64,000 bases of DNA. Origin: Micromonospora sp. WMMA1947. Its GTDB lineage: Bacteria > Actinomycetota > Actinomycetes > Mycobacteriales > Micromonosporaceae. The DNA lies in contig NZ_CP114909.1 in assembly GCF_027497355.1 (NCBI RefSeq), positions 1,612,001 to 1,676,000 on the forward strand, given 5' to 3'. This document shows positions 43,620 to 52,461 of this stretch, in pieces (the stretch's first letter is position 1; every line of letters starts with the position of its first letter). Below the pieces are notes generated by a model. The model saw only the letters and a program-made list of their open reading frames with translations, did no database searches and was not told where the DNA came from. Made by a program: the position numbers and the translations under genes.

Positions 43620-43850
43620 GTGGCCACCCTCAAGCGAGAGCCCCGGCCGCCACGCCTGTACGGGCCCGGCGAGCTGGCCGCCCTGTTCGGCGTTTCGCGT
43701 CAGCGGGTCCTCCAGATCACCCGCCGCCCCGGGTTCCCCGAGCCGCTCGCCCGACTGATCGGCATGAACGTCTGGGACGCTGATGAGGTCGACGAGTGGG
43801 CCCGCCACAACCGGCCGCCGCGCCCCACGGAGGGCGACGAGCAGGGGTAG
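43620..43850 (+). CDS. Second small helix-turn-helix protein
   Basis: The 76-residue protein has the same layout as the preceding one: LYGPGELAALFGVSRQRVLQ, ITRRPGFPEPLARL, then WDADEVDEWARHNRPPRP. It starts 15 bases after the previous stop and is surely co-transcribed. MerR/AlpA-type DNA binding is inferred from the helix pattern. Its target is unknown. Confidence 0.7.
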   Translation: MATLKREPRPPRLYGPGELAALFGVSRQRVLQITRRPGFPEPLARLIGMNVWDADEVDEWARHNRPPRPTEGDEQG

Positions 43851-43925
43851 TCAGTGGCCATCCGGGCGGCGGCGGCGTTCGCGCATCCGCTGCCGTCGAC
43901 GGCCGGGTCGCGTAACGTCCGGACC

Positions 43926-44546
43926 ATGCCGAAGTCGCTCTTCTGGGCCCGGACCGACACCGCCGGCTCCGAGCACGTCGTGCTCGGCGACGGTCCGGGG
44001 CTGACCGCGCAGGGTGCGGCGCTCGCCGTGGATCCGATCCCGTACACGTGCCGGTACCGGCTGGAGGTCGGGCCTGACTGGTCGACGAACCGGCTTGAGG
44101 TCGAGTCCGAGGGCGCGGGCTGGTCGCGGAGCGTACGCCTGGAGCGGGGCCGGGACGGGTGGCGCGTGCGTACCGGTGAGGAGGGCGACCTGGACGCGGC
44201 GCTGAGCGCGGCGGGCCACCCACCGGCGGGCCTGCCTGGTACCGACGACCCGGGCCGGCTGGCCGAGGCGCTCGACGTGGACCTGGGCGGCTCGCCGCTG
44301 ACCAACACGCTGCCGATCCGCCGGATCGGGCTGGGGCGGCTGCCCGCCGACCTGGCGACGGCCGTGAACGTGGCCTGGGTGCTGCTGCCCGGCCTGGCCG
44401 TGGTGCCCGCCGAGCAGGTCTACACCTCGCTGGGTCCGGGCCGGGTCCGGTACGCGAGCGGCACGTTCACCGCTGACCTGGAGGTCGACCCGGACGGCTT
44501 CGTGGTGCGTTACCCGGGGCTGGCTGAGCGGGTCGATCCGCGCTGA
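43926..44546 (+). CDS. Putative glycolipid-binding family protein
   Basis: The 206-residue protein matches the layout of the putative glycolipid-binding domain family (a beta-barrel-like fold of about 180 residues), with LFWARTDTAGSEHVVLGDG at the start. ALAVDPIPYTCRYRLEVGPDW follows, and the late NTLPIRRIGLG and VPAEQVYTSLGPGRVRYASG. I chose the ATG at 43926; TAACGT lies 7 bases before it, a likely leaderless promoter. An earlier start (43854) adds unrelated sequence. Confidence 0.75.
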   Translation: MPKSLFWARTDTAGSEHVVLGDGPGLTAQGAALAVDPIPYTCRYRLEVGPDWSTNRLEVESEGAGWSRSVRLERGRDGWRVRTGEEGDLDAALSAAGHPPAGLPGTDDPGRLAEALDVDLGGSPLTNTLPIRRIGLGRLPADLATAVNVAWVLLPGLAVVPAEQVYTSLGPGRVRYASGTFTADLEVDPDGFVVRYPGLAERVDPR

Positions 44547-44555
44547 CCGCCCGGT

Positions 44556-45650
44556 TCAGGCCGCCGGCCAGGTGCCGTCGGTCAGGAAGCGGTCGATGGT
44601 GGCGAGGTGCGGGGCGAGGTCGAGGCCCTGCGCGGCCACCCACTCGTCCGAGTAGTAGGTGTCGGCGTACCGGTCGCCCGGGTCGCAGATCAGCGTGACC
44701 ACCGAGCCGGTACGCCCGGCCGCGCGCATCTGCGCGATCAGCCCGAACGCGCCCCACAGGTTGGTGCCGGTGGAGCCGCCCACGCGGCGGCCGAGCACCG
44801 CCGAGCCGGCCCGCATCGCGGCCAGCGACGCGGCGTCCGGCACCTGCACCATCCGGTCCACCACGCTGGGCAGGAAGGACGCCTCGACGGTGGGCCGCCC
44901 GATGCCCTCGATCCGGGAGCCGCGGTCGGTGCGTACCGACCAGTCACCGGCCTGCCAGGCGGGGTAGAACGCGGAGTTCTCCGGGTCCACCACGCAGAGC
45001 TTGGTGGGCAGCCGGCGATACCGGGCGTAGCGGCCGATGGTGGCGCTGGTGCCGCCGGTGCCGGCGCCGACCACGATCCAGGCGGGCACCGGGTGCCGTT
45101 CCAGCGCGAGCTGGGCGTAGATCGACTCGGCGATGTTGTTGTTGCCCCGCCAGTCGGTGGCCCGCTCGGCGTAGGTGAACTGGTCCATGAACCGGCCGCC
45201 GCTGTCCTCGGCGAGCCAGCGCGCCTCCACCACGACCTTGGACGGGTCGTCCACCAGGTGGCAGCGCCCGCCCTGGAACTCGATCTGGGCGATCTTTTCC
45301 GGCGACGTGGAGGCGGGCATGACCGCGATGAACGGCAGCCCGAGCATCCGGGCGAAGTACGCCTCGGAGACCGCCGTCGAGCCGGACGACGCCTCGACGA
45401 TCGTGGTGTCCGGGCCGATCCAGCCGTTGCAGAGGCCGTAGAGGAACAGCGACCGGGCGAGCCGGTGCTTCAGCGAGCCGGTGGGGTGCACCGACTCGTC
45501 CTTGAGGTAGAGGTCGATCCCCCACTCGCGGGGCAGCGGGAACGGCAGCAGGTGGGTGTCGGCGGAACGGTTGGCGTCGGCCTCGACAGTGGCGATCGCC
45601 TCGGTCACCCAGCGCCGGCTGGCCTCGTCGCACCTGTCGAAGTGAGTCAC
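44556..45650 (-). CDS. PLP-dependent cysteine synthase family protein (Cds1-like)
   Basis: The 364-residue enzyme belongs to the fold type II PLP family. Lys61 ([11 protein letters not shown]) should bind [16 protein letters not shown] holds the substrate loop, and [14 protein letters not shown] binds the phosphate. The pattern is close to actinobacterial Cds1, a cysteine desulfhydrase that releases sulfide and pyruvate, but cysteine synthase activity is also possible. The GTG start is preceded by TAACGT and seven bases, suggesting a leaderless mRNA. It ends ten bases from the preceding convergent gene. Confidence 0.82.
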   Translation of the reverse strand: MTHFDRCDEASRRWVTEAIATVEADANRSADTHLLPFPLPREWGIDLYLKDESVHPTGSLKHRLARSLFLYGLCNGWIGPDTTIVEASSGSTAVSEAYFARMLGLPFIAVMPASTSPEKIAQIEFQGGRCHLVDDPSKVVVEARWLAEDSGGRFMDQFTYAERATDWRGNNNIAESIYAQLALERHPVPAWIVVGAGTGGTSATIGRYARYRRLPTKLCVVDPENSAFYPAWQAGDWSVRTDRGSRIEGIGRPTVEASFLPSVVDRMVQVPDAASLAAMRAGSAVLGRRVGGSTGTNLWGAFGLIAQMRAAGRTGSVVTLICDPGDRYADTYYSDEWVAAQGLDLAPHLATIDRFLTDGTWPAA

Positions 45651-45672
45651 GTCGGCAACGTTACAAGCGAGG

Positions 45673-46503
45673 TCAGCTCGGGTTTCCCCGGACCCGGCGG
45701 GCCTGCCGCCGCTGACCGGCCCGCCCGGTGGCCCGGATCACCGGCGTGAGGGCCAGGGCGAGCCGGGGGAATGCGTCCAGGAGCCGTACCTGGGCGCCGC
45801 GCCAGCGCGGCAGGCTGACCACCGGCCGGGGCCGCCGGGCCAGCCGGACGGCCCGCGCGGCCACCAGCTCCGGCGTGAGCAGCGCGCCGGTGAAGGACGC
45901 CAGCGCGCCCGGGTCGTCCAGCTTGTCGTGCAGCATCGGCGTCCAGATCCCGTCCGGGCACAGGCACGACACGTGTACGCCCCGAACGCCGGCCATCCGC
46001 AGGTCACTCAGGGTGCCGAGGCTGAACGCGAGCAGGGCGTGCTTGCTGGCCGCGTACACCGTCTCGCCGGGCGCGGCGATCAGCCCGGCCAGCGAGACGA
46101 CGTTGAGCACGTGGCCGCGGCCCTGCTCGCGCATCACCGCGACGGCGGCGAGCGTGCCGTTCATCGCGCCGAGCGCGTTCACCTCGACCACCGTGCGGCG
46201 GGTCCGGGCGTCGTGCGCCCAGGCCGGGCCGGTGGCCAGGATGCCCGCGTTGTTCACCCAGAGCCCGAGGCCGCCGGGTGCGGCCGCCGCCTCGGCGGCG
46301 ACGTCCGCGCAGGCGGCTTCGTCGCGTACGTCGAGCGGGCGGGACCAGCCACCCAGCGGCGCGGCGGCGGCCGACGCGGCCCCGGCGTCGACGTCGGTGA
46401 GCAGCACGTTCCAGCCGTCGGCGTGCAGCGCGGCGGCGATGGCCCGGCCCAGCCCGCCGGCCGCTCCGGTGACCACTGCGGCGCCGCGTCCCGAGGTCGT
46501 CAT
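45673..46503 (-). CDS. Short-chain dehydrogenase/reductase
   Basis: The 276-residue oxidoreductase has the NAD(P) motif VTGAAGGLG (about residues 12-20), LWVNNAGIL, the catalytic serine in NVVSLAG and YAASK. The C-terminal 40 residues are basic. The substrate is unknown. The ATG at 46503 has TACCGT six bases before it and no ribosome-binding site; a longer frame to 46587 overlaps the regulator gene. Confidence 0.88.
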   Translation of the reverse strand: MTTSGRGAAVVTGAAGGLGRAIAAALHADGWNVLLTDVDAGAASAAAAPLGGWSRPLDVRDEAACADVAAEAAAAPGGLGLWVNNAGILATGPAWAHDARTRRTVVEVNALGAMNGTLAAVAVMREQGRGHVLNVVSLAGLIAAPGETVYAASKHALLAFSLGTLSDLRMAGVRGVHVSCLCPDGIWTPMLHDKLDDPGALASFTGALLTPELVAARAVRLARRPRPVVSLPRWRGAQVRLLDAFPRLALALTPVIRATGRAGQRRQARRVRGNPS

Positions 46504-46544
46504 CGGCGCACGGTAACCGCAATGCCGCCGCGGGGCCAGAGGCG

Positions 46545-47003
46545 TCAGGCGGTGGGCGGTTCCAGCGGCTGCGGGCGGTTCTCCCACTTGGTCGACAGGG
46601 CGATGCTGGTACGGGTGGACGCCACGCCCGCCGTCCGGTTCAGCCGGACGATCAACTGCTCCAGCTCGGCGATCGTGCCGACCCGCGCCTTGAGCAGGAA
46701 GGACTCGACGCCGGCCATGAAGTAGCAGGACTCGATCTCGGGGATGCGGCGGAACGACTCCAGCACGTCGTCGGTGTCCGCGTCGGAGTCCTCGATGATG
46801 CCGATGAGTGCGGTGACCCCGAGCCCGATCGACTCCGGCTCGACCTCGGCCCGGTACGCCCGGATCACGCCGCTGGACTCCAGCTTGCCGACCCGCTCGT
46901 GCACGGCCGGGGCGGAGAGGCCGACCTGACGGGCCAGCTCGGCGTACGACAGACGGGCGTTGCCCCGCAACAGCTCCACGAGGCTCAGGTCGATCGTGTC
47001 CAC
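46545..47003 (-). CDS. Lrp/AsnC-family transcriptional regulator
   Basis: The 152-residue protein has an N-terminal helix-turn-helix (LVELLRGNARLSYAELARQ, then VGLSAPAVHERVGKLESSGVI). Its C-terminal RAM ligand domain includes VTALIGIIEDSDADTDDVL, IPEIESCYFMAGVESFLLKA and LEQLIVRLNRTAGVASTRT. Members sense amino acids. I chose the GTG at 47003, which gives the usual length of about 150; TAGGGT lies eight bases upstream. Target genes are unknown; the SDR gene next to it is a candidate. Confidence 0.9.
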   Translation of the reverse strand: MDTIDLSLVELLRGNARLSYAELARQVGLSAPAVHERVGKLESSGVIRAYRAEVEPESIGLGVTALIGIIEDSDADTDDVLESFRRIPEIESCYFMAGVESFLLKARVGTIAELEQLIVRLNRTAGVASTRTSIALSTKWENRPQPLEPPTA

Positions 47004-47260
47004 GGAGAGTGACCCTATCCGTTCGGCGACCACGGAATACGGTCGGTACCCGTGGACCGGCCCTTCACAAACGTACGATCACGGGGGTTCTCCGCCGGTA
47101 CCATTTCCTATCCTTCCCAGTGTGTGCGTTTTTCGCGTTTGGCGGACACGTCCGGTAGCCGGTGCTGTAATTGCCATACGTCCCTCATGACGGCTCTGGG
47201 CTCGCACCGGCCGGGGGCAGTGTGTTCAGCCGGGGGCTTCGTCGACGCGAGGAGGGGGCT
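47004..47260. other. Divergent region between the Lrp gene and bldC
   Basis: The 257-bp gap holds the leaders of both genes. On the bldC side it is relatively AT-rich (for example TGTGTGCGTTTTTCGCG near 47120). A GAGGAGG ribosome-binding site sits before bldC. I see no strong palindrome or gene. Confidence 0.45.
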
Positions 47261-47527
47261 GTGGACACTGGAGATCGCCTGCTGACACCGGGTGAGGTCG
47301 CTGCGCTGTTTCGGGTTGACCCGAAGACCGTGACCAGATGGGCAGCGGCCGGCCGGATCGGCAGTATCCGGACTCCAGGAGGGCACCGCCGGTTTCGGGA
47401 ATCCGAGGTGCGGGCCCTGCTCGAGGGGGAGGGCATGCTGGACGAGGCGGAGGACATGGGCAAGGCCCGCAACATGGGCCCGACCGCTTCCACCGGCCCC
47501 GGACCGGCGAACGCCGGCATGTACTGA
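47261..47527 (+). CDS. bldC: BldC-type developmental regulator
   Basis: The 88-residue protein matches BldC, a small MerR-like DNA-binding protein that controls timing of development in Streptomyces. The helix-turn-helix is LTPGEVAALFRVDPKTVTRW and the wing RIGSIRTPGGHRRFRESEV. The C-terminal tail of about 30 residues is flexible. The GTG at 47261 follows GAGGAGG; a longer frame to 47171 adds unlikely sequence. A strong hairpin terminator follows. Confidence 0.9.
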   Translation: MDTGDRLLTPGEVAALFRVDPKTVTRWAAAGRIGSIRTPGGHRRFRESEVRALLEGEGMLDEAEDMGKARNMGPTASTGPGPANAGMY

Positions 47528-47570
47528 ACGTGCGGGGCGCGGTCCGGTCGAGGGCCGCGCCCCCGCACGT
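47528..47570. terminator. Bidirectional hairpin terminator
   Basis: ACGTGCGGGGCGCGG (47528-47542) and CCGCGCCCCCGCACGT (47555-47570) pair fully except for one bulged base. The hairpin begins directly after the bldC stop and lies between convergent bldC and mqnM. Confidence 0.85.
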
Positions 47571-47584
47571 CGGCCACGGGTCCG

Positions 47585-48229
47585 TCAGGCCGGATCCGCC
47601 TCCCGGCGACCGGCCGCCAGCTCACCGGACCATCGCCGGAACAGCGTGTGCTCGACGCCCAGCGCGTCGAGCACCTTTCCGGCCACGAAGTCCACGAGCT
47701 GCCCGGCGGACGCCGACGCGCCGGCGCCGTAGAAGCCCGGACTGGCCGGCAGCACCACCGCACCGGCGTCGTGCAGCGCGATGAGATGTTCCAGGTGACT
47801 GCGGGTCACCGGCGTCTCCCGGGGCACCACGACGACCGGCCGGCGCTCCTTGAGGTTCACCTCGGCGGCGCGCTGGAGCAGGTCCTTCGACAGCCCGATG
47901 GCGATGCCCGCGCACGCGGCGGTGCTCGCCGGCACCACCGCCATGCCGCGTACCGGGTAGGAGCCGCTGCTCGGGCCGGCGGCCAGGTCACCGGCCGGCC
48001 AGTGCCGGATGTCCGCGCCGGTGAGGTCGCGGTCGAGCCAGGCGGCCAGGTCCTCGGCCCAGTGCGCGTCCCGGAACGGCCGGCCGGTCTCGTCCAGCAC
48101 GGTGAGCCGGGCCGCCCGGGAGACGATCAGGTCCACCGCCTGGCCGGCGTCGAGCAGGCCCCGGACGACAGCCGCCGCGTACGGCGTCCCGGACGCGCCG
48201 GAGACACCCACCACCCATGGTTCGCGCAT
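47585..48229 (-). CDS. mqnM: Flavin prenyltransferase (UbiX family), probable MqnM
   Basis: The 214-residue protein is a UbiX-type enzyme that makes prenylated FMN, the cofactor needed by UbiD decarboxylases. It has VVGVSGASGTPYAAAV at the N-terminus, VVPASTAACAGIAIGLSKDLLQRAA in the middle and RPVVVVPRETPVTRSHLEHL later. A UbiA-type and a UbiD-type gene lie close by, so it probably serves the late futalosine pathway as MqnM. The ATG at 48229 has GGAGGG almost against it. Confidence 0.88.
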   Translation of the reverse strand: MREPWVVGVSGASGTPYAAAVVRGLLDAGQAVDLIVSRAARLTVLDETGRPFRDAHWAEDLAAWLDRDLTGADIRHWPAGDLAAGPSSGSYPVRGMAVVPASTAACAGIAIGLSKDLLQRAAEVNLKERRPVVVVPRETPVTRSHLEHLIALHDAGAVVLPASPGFYGAGASASAGQLVDFVAGKVLDALGVEHTLFRRWSGELAAGRREADPA

Positions 48230-48373
48230 GCCCTCCAGCGTGCCTGGTCGGCGCGGGCGGCGGGCGACGACCCCCGTTCGGTCGGCCCGCCCGGGATGTC
48301 CAGACGGTTCACGGAACGTCCCGCGGCATGAAATTCTTCGATCGGCGATCCCACTTTCACGGAGGGGCCGGTG

Positions 48374-49339
48374 ATGACGGCGGCGGTGCTGCGGGCGCTC
48401 CGCTCCGGCTGCCCCATTCCGCCCCGCCTCTCCCCGTACGCCGACGACGTGCAGGGCTGGCTGGTGGAACACATCGACCGGCTCGGCCTGCCGGCTGACC
48501 CGGCCACCCGGCGACGGCTGGCGGCGGCCGGTTTCGCCCGGTACGCGGGCCGCCTCTACCCGGACGCCACCGAGCCCGACCTGCGGGTGCTGACCGCGCT
48601 GTTCACCTGGTTCTTCCTCGTCGACGACGCCTGCGACGGGCGGGACGGGCTGACGCCGCCGCAGATCCGCGCGTTGCGCGACGGCGCGCTCGCCCTGCTG
48701 CGCGAGGGCCCGCGCGCCCGCCACCCGGGCTTCTCCGGCCCGCTGCGCCGCCTCCTCGTGCAGGCGTGGCGGGAGCCGCGCCGCCGGATGCCGGCCCGCT
48801 GGCGGCTGCGCTTCGCCGACGCGGTCGCCGACCACCTCGACGGCGTCCACCGGGAGGCCACCGCCACCGGGTCCGGCCGTCCACCGGGCGTCGCCGAGTA
48901 CGTGCGGCTGCGCCGGGCCACGTCGGCGGCCTACGTGTCGTACCCGCTGATCGAGTTCGCGTCCGGGCGTCCGCTGCCCGACGCGGTCTACCACCATCCG
49001 GCGCTGCGGCGGCTCGCCGGCCTCGCCAACGACCTGCTCTCCTGGTTCAACGACATCGCCTCGCTGGAGCGCGACCGGGCCACCGGCGGCGGGCACAACC
49101 TGGTGCTCGCGACGGCCGCCGAGCGGGGCGTGCCGGTGCCGGCGGCGGTCGACCTGGTGGCCGCGCACTGGCGTGCCGAGATGGACCGGTTCGCGGCGCT
49201 CCGGGCGGCGGCGCCGTCGTTCGGGCCCACACTCGACGACGCCGTCGCCATCCACCTCGACGGGCTGGCCGCCGCCGTGCGCGGCACCGTCGACTGGACG
49301 CTGGAGAGCGCCCGCTACCCGGTCGCCGCGGCGTCCTGA
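48374..49339 (+). CDS. Class I terpene synthase
   Basis: The 321-residue protein resembles bacterial terpene cyclases. The first metal motif is DDACD (Asp84, Asp85, Asp88 in FFLVDDACDGRD). The second motif is NDLLSWFND (Asn219, Asp220, Ser223, Asp227), where an aspartate replaces the usual last glutamate. WTLESARYP near the C-terminus holds the usual Arg-Tyr pair. The product cannot be predicted. The ATG at 48374, or the GTG three bases before it, follows GGAGGGG. It is an orphan cyclase: no P450 or prenyl synthase is adjacent, and the neighbours are menaquinone genes. Confidence 0.87.
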   Translation: MTAAVLRALRSGCPIPPRLSPYADDVQGWLVEHIDRLGLPADPATRRRLAAAGFARYAGRLYPDATEPDLRVLTALFTWFFLVDDACDGRDGLTPPQIRALRDGALALLREGPRARHPGFSGPLRRLLVQAWREPRRRMPARWRLRFADAVADHLDGVHREATATGSGRPPGVAEYVRLRRATSAAYVSYPLIEFASGRPLPDAVYHHPALRRLAGLANDLLSWFNDIASLERDRATGGGHNLVLATAAERGVPVPAAVDLVAAHWRAEMDRFAALRAAAPSFGPTLDDAVAIHLDGLAAAVRGTVDWTLESARYPVAAAS

Positions 49340-49390
49340 CCGGGGTGCGGCCCGGCGTCCTGACCGTCACCGGCGCCCCGGCGTCCCTGC

Positions 49391-50293
49391 TCAGGGCCGC
49401 AGGCCGAGCCGGACCACCAGGTCGAGCAGTGCGAGGACGAACAACGCGATGCCGACGAAGCCGTTCGCGGTGAAGAACGCCCGGTTGACCTTGCTCAGGT
49501 CGGTGGGGCTGACCACCATGTGCTGATAGGCGAAGGCGACGGCGGTGAGCGCCAGCCCGATCCACCACAGCCAGCCGAAGCCGACCCAGGCGCCGAACCA
49601 GATGAACAGCGCGAACGTCACCACGTGCGCGACGGTGGAGGCGTGCAGCGCGAAGCGCCGGCCGTACCGGGCGGGGACGCTGTGCACCCCGATCTCCCGG
49701 TCGATCTCCGAGTCCTGGCAGGCGTAGATCAGGTCGAAGCCGCCGATCCACAGGCCGACGGCGGCACCGAGCAGCCAGGCCGGGCCGGAGCCGTCGAGCG
49801 TGCCGGTGACCGCCAGCCAGGCGCCGACCGGGCCGACCGCCTGGGCCACCGCGAGGATGGCGTGCGGCCAGTTGGTGAACCGCTTGCCGTACGGGTAGAC
49901 CACCAGCGGCACCACGGCGAGCGGCGCGAGCACCAGGCAGAGCGGGTTGAGCAGGGCGGCGGCGGCCAGGAACACCACGAGCGCGACCGCCGCGCCGGTC
50001 CAGGCCGTCCGCACGCTCACCGCGCCGGTGACCAGTTCCCGGTTCGCGGTACGCGGGTTCCGCGCGTCGATCCGCCGGTCCAGGATCCGGTTCGCGGCCA
50101 TGGCGAACGTCCGCGCGCCGACCATCGCCACGGTGATCAGCAGCAGGTCCAGCCAGCGCACCCGGCCGCCGTTGAGCTGCATCGCGGTCAGCGCCGACAG
50201 GTACGCGAACGGCAGCGCGAAGACCGAGTGCTCGATGGCGACGAGCTTGAGGAAGGACGAGACCCGGCCGGGACGTTCCTGCACCGCCGTCAT
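49391..50293 (-). CDS. mqnP: UbiA-family prenyltransferase, probable MqnP
   Basis: The 300-residue membrane enzyme attaches a polyprenyl chain to an aromatic acid. It has about eight membrane segments and the two Asp-rich motifs NRILDRRIDARNPRT and DLIYACQDSEIDREIGVHS. Its ATG overlaps the upstream ubiD-type stop by one base (TGATG). With UbiD- and UbiX-type neighbours this fits MqnP, which prenylates dihydroxynaphthoate in the futalosine route. A 4-hydroxybenzoate-type substrate is less likely in an organism using menaquinone. Confidence 0.9.
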   Translation of the reverse strand: MTAVQERPGRVSSFLKLVAIEHSVFALPFAYLSALTAMQLNGGRVRWLDLLLITVAMVGARTFAMAANRILDRRIDARNPRTANRELVTGAVSVRTAWTGAAVALVVFLAAAALLNPLCLVLAPLAVVPLVVYPYGKRFTNWPHAILAVAQAVGPVGAWLAVTGTLDGSGPAWLLGAAVGLWIGGFDLIYACQDSEIDREIGVHSVPARYGRRFALHASTVAHVVTFALFIWFGAWVGFGWLWWIGLALTAVAFAYQHMVVSPTDLSKVNRAFFTANGFVGIALFVLALLDLVVRLGLRP

Positions 50294-51750
50294 CAGATTC
50301 CGTATTCCTTCCAGCGCTTGTCGACGAGCGAGACCACCTCGAGCGACATACGCATCTCCTCCGGCCAGCCCCGGGTGTAGCCCTCCTCGGGCAGCTTGCG
50401 GGTCGCGTCGATGCCCGCCTTGCCACCCCAGAACTGCTGGTACGAGGCGTGGTCGAGGTGGTCCACCGGGCCCTCGGTGAGCAGCAGGTCGCGGGCGTAG
50501 TCGACGTTGCCGAAGGCGCGGAACGCTACCTCGTTGTAGTCGTGCACGTCGCAGTCCTCGTCGACGATCACGATCAGCTTGGTCAGCGACATCATGTGCG
50601 CGCCCCAGATCGCGTTCATGACCTTCTGCGCGTGCTTCGGGTAGCGCTTGCGGATCGACACGATCGCGCAGTTGTGGAAGACACCGGCGGCGGGCAGGTC
50701 GTAGTCGACGATGTCCGGGATCAGGAAACGCAGCAGCGGCGCGAAGATCCGCTCGGTGGCCTTGCCGAGTCCGTGGTCCTCCTGCGGCGGCTGGGACGTG
50801 ACGATCGAGTGGTAGACCGGGTCGCGCTGCATGGTCATGCACTCGATGTGCATGACCGGGAACGGCTCGACCGGCGTGTAGAAGCCGGTGTGGTCGCCGA
50901 AGGGCCCCTCGGGCAGTCGCTCGCCCGGCTCGATGTAGCCCTCCAGCACGATCTGCGCGTGCGCCGGCACCTGCAGCGGGACGGTCAGGCAGTCGACCAT
51001 CTCGACCCGCTCACCGGCGAGGAACCCGGCGAACAGGTACTCGTCGATGTCGGCGGGCAGCGGTGCGCTGGCCGAGTACGCCACCACCGGGTCCGCGCCG
51101 ATCGCGATCGCCACCGGCAGCCGCTGGCCGAGCCGCTCGGCGACCGCGTGGTGCGCGGTCGAGTTCTTGTGGATCTGCCAGTGCATGCCGATGGTGTTGT
51201 GGCTGTGCTGCTGGAGCCGGTAGAGCCCGAGGTTGCGCTTGCCGGTCTCCGGGTGCTTGGTGTGGGTCAGCCCGAAGTTGTGGAAGATCCCGCCGTCACC
51301 GGGCCACACCTGCAACCCGGGCAGCCGGTTCAGGTCGACGTCGTCGCCCCGGTAGACCACCTGCTGGCAGGGGGCGGTCTTCACCTTCTTCGGCGGCATC
51401 GACTTGAGCTGCATGACCTTGCCCAGGCCGCCCATCATCCCGGAGAAGCCCTGCGGCAGTTCCGGCTTGAGCATGTCGCCGATCCGCTCGCCGATCTCGT
51501 CGAGGTTCTCCACCCCGAGCGCCATCGCCATCCGCTTCTCGGTGCCGAACAGGTTGATCGCCACCGGCATCTCACCCCGGGTGGGGCGCTCGAACAGCAG
51601 CGCGGGCCCGCCGGCCCGTACGGTGCGGGTGACGATCTCGCTGATCTCCAGCGTGGGGTCGACCGGCGCGCTCACCCGCCGCAGCTCGCCCGCACGCTCC
51701 AGCGCCGCGAGGAAGTCCTTCAGATCGGTGTACGGGAAGCGAGCCGCCAT
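50293..51750 (-). CDS. mqnL: UbiD-family decarboxylase, probable MqnL
   Basis: The 485-residue enzyme is a prenylated-FMN-dependent decarboxylase. It shows QVVYRGDDVDLNRLPGLQVW, the RLQQHSHNTIGMHWQIHKNS region, and the key EGPFGDHTGFYTP segment. IWGAHMMSLTKLIVIVDEDCD is also present. GGAGG lies 8 bases before the ATG. It is the first gene of a two-gene operon with mqnP; its cofactor would come from the UbiX-type protein encoded about 2 kb away. Confidence 0.9.
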   Translation of the reverse strand: MAARFPYTDLKDFLAALERAGELRRVSAPVDPTLEISEIVTRTVRAGGPALLFERPTRGEMPVAINLFGTEKRMAMALGVENLDEIGERIGDMLKPELPQGFSGMMGGLGKVMQLKSMPPKKVKTAPCQQVVYRGDDVDLNRLPGLQVWPGDGGIFHNFGLTHTKHPETGKRNLGLYRLQQHSHNTIGMHWQIHKNSTAHHAVAERLGQRLPVAIAIGADPVVAYSASAPLPADIDEYLFAGFLAGERVEMVDCLTVPLQVPAHAQIVLEGYIEPGERLPEGPFGDHTGFYTPVEPFPVMHIECMTMQRDPVYHSIVTSQPPQEDHGLGKATERIFAPLLRFLIPDIVDYDLPAAGVFHNCAIVSIRKRYPKHAQKVMNAIWGAHMMSLTKLIVIVDEDCDVHDYNEVAFRAFGNVDYARDLLLTEGPVDHLDHASYQQFWGGKAGIDATRKLPEEGYTRGWPEEMRMSLEVVSLVDKRWKEYGI

Positions 51751-51782
51751 ACCGCCATCCTCCCGTACCCTCCTGCGGAGGT

Positions 51783-51837
51783 AAGGACGGGCCCCCTCTT
51801 AACGCCTCCGGTAGAGGAGGGGCCCCTTCTTAACACC
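51783..51837 (+). repeat. 55-bp structured repeat, copy 2
   Basis: The element begins AAGGACGGGCCCCCTCTT and ends CTTAACACC, with the conserved loop CGCCTCCGGTAGAGG. The arms have more substitutions than in copy 1 but can still pair. It lies six bases after the AhpD-like gene stop and upstream of the ubiD-type gene. Confidence 0.83.
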
Positions 51838-51843
51838 CGCAGC

Positions 51844-52398
51844 TCAGGCGGCGGGCATCCAGGCGTACGCGGCCAGGGGCTCGTCGAGCGGGGCCTCGGT
51901 GAGCCGGTTGGCGAACGTGGAGATCGTGTACGTGCCGACGCCGAGCACCACGTCCAGCGCGTGCCGGCGCTGCCATCCGGCGGCCAGCAGCGCGTCCAGG
52001 TCGGCGTCGGGGACCGCGCCCCGGTGGTCGAGGACGGCGACGGTGAACCGGCGCAGCGCCTCCAGCCGGGGATCGGGCAGCGCAGCACCGGTCCGCAGCG
52101 CCTCGATCAGCTCCGGCGCGGCTCCGTGCCGGACCGACGTCGCGGTGTGCATGGCCACGCAGAGGTGGCAGCCGTTGCGGGTGGCGACGGTGAGCACGAC
52201 CGCCTCCCGGGCGACCGGATCCAGGTCGGTGGCCTCGAACGCGGCGTTGGCGGCGAGGAAGCCCTTGAGCAGTTCGGGCGAGCCGGCCATCAGGCTCACG
52301 GCGGCGGGCAGGTGGCCCAGCGTGCGGCGTACTCCGGCCATGACCGGGCGGGCGGCGGCGGGTGCGGTGTCCGGCTCGTACGCGGTGAAGCGAGACAT
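51844..52398 (-). CDS. AhpD/carboxymuconolactone decarboxylase family protein
   Basis: The 184-residue helical protein has the AhpD-type redox motif Cys77-x2-Cys80-x3-His84 (NGCHLCVAMH), which suggests peroxidase or disulfide activity. True carboxymuconolactone decarboxylases lack this pair. TACCTT (52421-52416) and GAGAGG precede the ATG. A divergent MarR-type gene shares the upstream region with two repeated operators, so it is probably controlled by that regulator, perhaps under oxidative or electrophile stress. Confidence 0.87.
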   Translation of the reverse strand: MSRFTAYEPDTAPAAARPVMAGVRRTLGHLPAAVSLMAGSPELLKGFLAANAAFEATDLDPVAREAVVLTVATRNGCHLCVAMHTATSVRHGAAPELIEALRTGAALPDPRLEALRRFTVAVLDHRGAVPDADLDALLAAGWQRRHALDVVLGVGTYTISTFANRLTEAPLDEPLAAYAWMPAA

Positions 52399-52419
52399 TA
52401 CTGCGCCCCTCTCGTAAGG

Positions 52420-52457
52420 TAGTCAACGTGGTTGACAAAATAGTAAACGTGGTTGTC
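52420..52457. promoter_or_regulatory. Two direct-repeat operators between AhpD-like and MarR genes
   Basis: TAGTCAACGTGGTTGAC (52420-52436) and TAGTAAACGTGGTTGTC (52441-52457) are 15/17 identical and 21 bases apart, two DNA turns. The first includes a perfect palindrome GTCAAC-GTG-GTTGAC. The nearer one overlaps the MarR leader and the farther one the AhpD-like -10. Confidence 0.82.
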
Positions 52458-52461
52458 GAAC

